Source: DATEMK01 sp035275625 (GTDB lineage: Bacteria > Bacteroidota > Bacteroidia > AKYH767-A > OLB10). Taken from it: DNA of 34,789 nt. The notes beneath the pieces are model-generated. The model searched no databases, was not told the origin of the DNA, and saw only the letters and a list, made by a program, of their open reading frames with translations. The translations under genes and the position numbers were made by a program. Shown here piece after piece: positions 31,921 to 34,789 of the stretch (the stretch's first letter is position 1; the number at the start of each line of letters is the position of its first letter). The stretch lies in NCBI GenBank assembly GCA_035275625.1, contig DATEMK010000234.1:1-34789 (forward strand). The letters run 5' to 3'.

Positions 31921-33168
31921 TTATTTTAATTCACTGACAAAATCAGTAATTAGTTTAAAAACATCTTCGTAATCTGTCAAAGGAAGCGTTTCTGCTTTAT
32001 CATAAATGTCGTGATATGCGGCAATGCCGCCCAATGTGTAAATAAAAAAACACGGAACATTATTTTCGCTGAACCAATAATGGTCGCTGTTGCGTGCTTT
32101 GCCCCGTTTCTGCAAACTTTTTACATATTGCTTTTGATTATTTATCGTATCCATTAAAGTGTACTGTTCTTTATACACATCACCATTCACCACCATCAAG
32201 CCGTCATCACCTGTTCCGAGCAAATCCATGTTGAGGAGAAATTTTATTTTTGAAAGCGGAACAAGAGGATTTTTTACATAATATTCTGAACCCATCAGTC
32301 CGGCTTCCTCTCCTGCAAAAGCAATAAACAGCATTGAATAATTTGGACGATTTTGTGAATAATGCTTTGCAAGATTTAACATCATCGAAGTGCCGCTTGC
32401 ATTGTCGTTTGCGCCGGGAAAATAAGTATCCTTTCCCATTTGACCGAGATGATCGTAGTGTGCGCTGAAAACAATAAATGAATCGGGGACCGATGTTCCT
32501 TTTATCATTGCAATCACATTTTGTGTTTTATGTTTTTTGCGAAATTTTTCATCAATCCTTAAAGTTATACTTTTTGCATCGGGCTTAATTGCGCTTTTCA
32601 AAATGTGAATGACAGGATATTTATATTTTTTTCTTGCAACAGTCCAGGTAAGTTTTTTTTCTTCCACAACAATAACTCCTTTTGCTCCATGCGGATCATT
32701 TATCCACAGATCCATCGCTTTTTGTTCATCCTTGTTGCTGACATTTGATTTGTCAATCACAATAAATTTATTTTTTATTTTATCGAGCGATCCGCGAAAA
32801 TTGGCAGAAACGAGCCAGTGTAATTCATACGTTCCTTTCCCTTTCGATGAATTTGCATCCACAATAAAATCAGCGCCAGGCTTTAATTGAATACCATCCA
32901 TTGATACTTCCATCTTTTTTGGAAACGTATTGACCGGGAAACTAAATTTTTGAAAATAATTTTCATCAACAGGCTGCAGATTCATTTTCTTAAATTCATT
33001 TTCAATGTAACCCGCAGCAATTTTGTCGCCTTTGTTTACATAGCCTCTGCCGTGCATAAAAGGAGAAGTAAGTGTGTCAATCACTTCATGGGCATATTTC
33101 ATATCCTGCGAAAAAGCAATGCTTACTGAGGTTAAAAATAAAATCAATAAAAATTTAATGGCTTGCAT
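31921..33168 (-). CDS. Exported M28 family metallopeptidase
   Basis: This 415-residue protein has a signal peptide (MQAIKFLLILFLTSVSIAFS) and an inserted PA-like domain at about residues 110-205. The M28 catalytic set is complete: His237 and Asp239 in SAHYDHLGQMG, Asp255 in GANDNASGT, Glu287/Glu288 in AFAGEEAGLMGSE, Asp315 in LNMDLLG, and His386 in AAYHDIYD. It lacks a T9SS sorting domain, unlike the M28 protein at 6429, so it is probably periplasmic or lipid-free exported. The start is ATG 33168. The 158-bp upstream gap contains a long CACAGATT inverted repeat. Confidence 0.9.
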   Translation of the reverse strand: MQAIKFLLILFLTSVSIAFSQDMKYAHEVIDTLTSPFMHGRGYVNKGDKIAAGYIENEFKKMNLQPVDENYFQKFSFPVNTFPKKMEVSMDGIQLKPGADFIVDANSSKGKGTYELHWLVSANFRGSLDKIKNKFIVIDKSNVSNKDEQKAMDLWINDPHGAKGVIVVEEKKLTWTVARKKYKYPVIHILKSAIKPDAKSITLRIDEKFRKKHKTQNVIAMIKGTSVPDSFIVFSAHYDHLGQMGKDTYFPGANDNASGTSMMLNLAKHYSQNRPNYSMLFIAFAGEEAGLMGSEYYVKNPLVPLSKIKFLLNMDLLGTGDDGLMVVNGDVYKEQYTLMDTINNQKQYVKSLQKRGKARNSDHYWFSENNVPCFFIYTLGGIAAYHDIYDKAETLPLTDYEDVFKLITDFVSELK

Positions 33169-33250
33169 ATTGTAATGATGAATATTTTTTTCTACTGCGA
33201 AGATCGCCTTTTTATCAAAACATAATTTACTTAGAGTGCAAACAAACTAT

Positions 33251-33314
33251 TAATCGCCACAGATTCACAGATTAAATTTTACAACGAAAAGCATTAGTGA
33301 ATCTGTGGCGATTA
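33251..33314. repeat. 18-bp inverted repeat of the CACAGATT family
   Basis: TAATCGCCACAGATTCAC (33251-33268) is perfectly repeated in reverse at 33297-33314, with 28 nt between. The left arm runs on into a second CACAGATT unit (33266-33273), an 8-bp-period duplication. It lies just after the stop of the winged-helix gene and could end its transcript, though no U-tract follows. Confidence 0.75.
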
Positions 33315-33326
33315 TTTCTATGTTGA

Positions 33327-33626
33327 TTATTTTTTAATGTTAATATACGATTTCAAATTATTTACATAATCTTCAAAAGCTTTAATTCCTTTTTCTGTAA
33401 TCGAAAGCGTGGTGCAGGGATAATTATTTTTAAATTCTTTCTTTACAGTGACATAACCGGCTTCTTCAAGCTTTGAAACCTGCACGCTCACATTTCCGGA
33501 AGTAGCGCCTGTTGTTTCCCTGATGAAAGTAAATTCCGCCTCTTTCACCCCGATCAAAATAGAAATAATAGACAATCGCAATTGCGAATGAAGCAACGGA
33601 TCTAAATCTTTAAAATCTTTTTTCAT
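33327..33626 (-). CDS. Winged-helix transcriptional regulator
   Basis: This 99-residue protein fits the HTH_34 winged-helix group, near ArsR/MarR. DPLLHSQLRLSIISIL is helix 1-2. FTFIRETTGATSGNVSVQVSKLEEAGYV holds the helix-turn-helix with the recognition helix, though no more than about 20 residues of it need be compared. The wing is VKKEFKNNYPCTTLSITEKG, and a C-terminal helix probably dimerises. It starts 18 bp after the stop of the upstream membrane-protein gene. Pairs of HTH_34 regulator and small membrane protein are common in Bacteroidota, and the regulator probably controls its own operon. No ligand-binding cysteines or pocket are evident. Confidence 0.82.
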   Translation of the reverse strand: MKKDFKDLDPLLHSQLRLSIISILIGVKEAEFTFIRETTGATSGNVSVQVSKLEEAGYVTVKKEFKNNYPCTTLSITEKGIKAFEDYVNNLKSYINIKK

Positions 33627-33644
33627 TCAATGCACCATAAATAA

Positions 33645-34229
33645 TTATGCAGCTTTTAATTTTTGAAATTTAGATTTCAGCATGTGGCCGGGAATAATAT
33701 AACCAAGCAGCACAGCAAGCGCAAGAAGCAGCAATTGAACTTTAAACGTAACGAAGAATGAAATTATTCCAAGTATCCAGTTGACAATACCGCCAAAAAT
33801 TAATGGCTTAAATTTAATTGCACCCCCGGAAATGAATAACCACATTGCGTAGATCATCATCACCATCGGATAGGTGCTTAATTCTAATTTCCACTGCATG
33901 AATAACACTATGGTGAGCGAAATGAGAAATGCGATCAAAACATATTTCATAATATCTTCGATATATGATTTTACTTTCTGTTTTTTACCCTGATTTCTCC
34001 CGTAAATAACGGTAATGATTGCACCCGCAGGCATCAGGAGCCATACAACCTGGGGATTAGAATATTCCAATCCCCATAAAATATAATGACCAAGACTTGC
34101 TGTAAATACCAGCCAGCCCCACAACAAAAAATAAAAGCTGCTGTCTTCAAGTTCATTTTTAACAGTAGTGATCATCCTTTGGATGACTTCAATGCTTTCA
34201 ATTTCGGTCAATTGTTTTTCGTTTTCCAT
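33645..34229 (-). CDS. Multi-pass membrane protein of unknown function
   Basis: This 194-residue protein has a charged N-terminus (about 1-30) and about six membrane segments, at roughly residues 32-52, 60-78, 92-110, 117-134, 140-160 and 165-183. Loops are short and the C-terminus (KSKFQKLKAA) is basic. I see no catalytic or binding motif and do not recognise a named family. Its gene lies 18 bp upstream of the winged-helix regulator and 60 bp after the TPR-like gene, so all three may share a transcript. A role in envelope stress or signalling would be a guess. Confidence 0.65.
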   Translation of the reverse strand: MENEKQLTEIESIEVIQRMITTVKNELEDSSFYFLLWGWLVFTASLGHYILWGLEYSNPQVVWLLMPAGAIITVIYGRNQGKKQKVKSYIEDIMKYVLIAFLISLTIVLFMQWKLELSTYPMVMMIYAMWLFISGGAIKFKPLIFGGIVNWILGIISFFVTFKVQLLLLALAVLLGYIIPGHMLKSKFQKLKAA

Positions 34230-34264
34230 TTTTTAATGATTGTGTGAACATGCGAAATCAAAAT

Positions 34265-34282
34265 GCCACAGATTCACTGATT
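34265..34282. repeat. Third copy of the CACAGATT element
   Basis: GCCACAGATTCAC (34265-34277) matches the left arm at 33256-33268 exactly over 13 bp and then continues TGATT, against AGATT there. It lies in the 60-bp gap between the TPR-like stop and the membrane-protein start. Confidence 0.5.
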
Positions 34283-34289
34283 AATGATT

Positions 34290-34789
34290 TTAATTCTTAC
34301 ATTCTTCCAAAGCTGATTTAGCTTTTTCTTCCCCCCAGCGCGGCATGATGCTGCCTGATGGCTTGAACTTTGAAAATTTTTCAACTGCCTGTTCAAGTAT
34401 CGGAAGCGCTTTATCTTTCCCTCCGCCATATTGTTCCGGTGTGTACATTGCCCCCAATCCTTTTAATAAATACGGACGGGGATTTTCCGGATCAAGTTTC
34501 ATTGCTGTGTCAGTTAACATGCCGGATTGCATTCCCAGTTGCATTCCGCGATTCATCGGGTCAACAGAAATTTTCATGGAAACAATCCAGGCATGCATGG
34601 CATAAATCTCTGAATTGTCTTTTGATAATTCATCTGCTTTATTAATCAGCGCTTCTGCTTTATCAAAGTATTCATCCTTTTTGATATTCTCCGTTTGTTT
34701 CATTCCAATCATAAGATTCGCAAAAGCGTTGTAGTAAATGGGCAGCCATTCTTTTTTTTCAGCATTTGAAATCCGCTCAAAAGCATTCG
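34290..34789 (-). CDS. TPR-like protein, 5' end outside the window
   Basis: The frame is open to the window edge, so this is the C-terminal part (about 165 residues) of a longer protein. It is a string of helix pairs typical of tetratricopeptide repeats: EWLPIYYNAFANLMIGMKQT, YFDKAEALINKADELSKDNS, GMLTDTAMKLDPENPRPYLL and GGGKDKALPILEQAVEKFSK. A tail ending EEKAKSALEECKN follows. The internal Met at 34712 is not the real start, because the helix pair begins upstream of it. TPR proteins mediate protein-protein contacts; no partner can be named. It is transcribed ahead of the membrane protein and regulator. Confidence 0.7.
   Translation of the reverse strand, partial: NAFERISNAEKKEWLPIYYNAFANLMIGMKQTENIKKDEYFDKAEALINKADELSKDNSEIYAMHAWIVSMKISVDPMNRGMQLGMQSGMLTDTAMKLDPENPRPYLLKGLGAMYTPEQYGGGKDKALPILEQAVEKFSKFKPSGSIMPRWGEEKAKSALEECKN

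Overview
The window looks like a chromosomal segment of an AT-rich member of the Bacteroidota, probably near Chitinophagales or a related uncultured lineage. Several things point that way. Four proteins carry C-terminal type IX secretion (T9SS) sorting domains of the YPNP...G-[IVT]-[YF] kind. There is a three-gene sdhCAB set with a single cytochrome b subunit. DUF2851, PspC-like, AcpH and AsmA proteins of the Bacteroidota style are present. Where a promoter is readable it follows the TTTG / TAnnTTTG pattern. Most genes lack a Shine-Dalgarno sequence. I see no tRNA, rRNA, CRISPR, phage or transposase.

Layout. 1-3660: a rightward, closely spaced set (DUF2851 protein, PspC-like protein, K+ channel with RCK domains, RmlD-like reductase) ending at a bidirectional terminator shared with a leftward zinc-ribbon gene. 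3961-6423: a 326-bp AT-rich gap, then a ComEA-like helix-hairpin-helix membrane protein and an acyl-CoA dehydrogenase. 6429-14257, leftward: a secreted M28 peptidase, a radical SAM/SPASM enzyme, a START-like protein, and two tandem M43 metalloproteases with T9SS signals behind a good Bacteroidota promoter. 14456-20698, leftward: a trans-sulfuration PLP enzyme, a DUF502 membrane protein, an unrecognised HExxH protein, a cyclase-family hydrolase, HemW and an orphan sensor kinase. 21012-23552: an AsmA-like protein. 23732-26266: a rightward T9SS-sorted beta-propeller with about 12 Asp-boxes. 26301-27605: aminopeptidase P, divergent from sdhCAB (27759-31226). 31264-34789, leftward: AcpH-like phosphodiesterase, a second M28 peptidase, a winged-helix regulator, its probable membrane partner, and a TPR-like protein cut by the window end.

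Most genes are housekeeping or secretion cargo with conventional functions. The unusual signal lies between and inside them: a collection of short tandem repeats with a period of 7 or 8 bp. The families are GTTGNCA, GTTTAAR, AATTCGA and GTTCAAW (heptads) and ACGAATTT, ATGTGTTT and CACAGATT (octads). Some are interrupted by GC-rich palindromes. One heptad array lies in frame inside hemW, another in frame inside a T9SS sorting domain. The ATTCGTTG octad ends at or next to the start codons of three genes. This dispersed repeat system is the best candidate for something under-described here.
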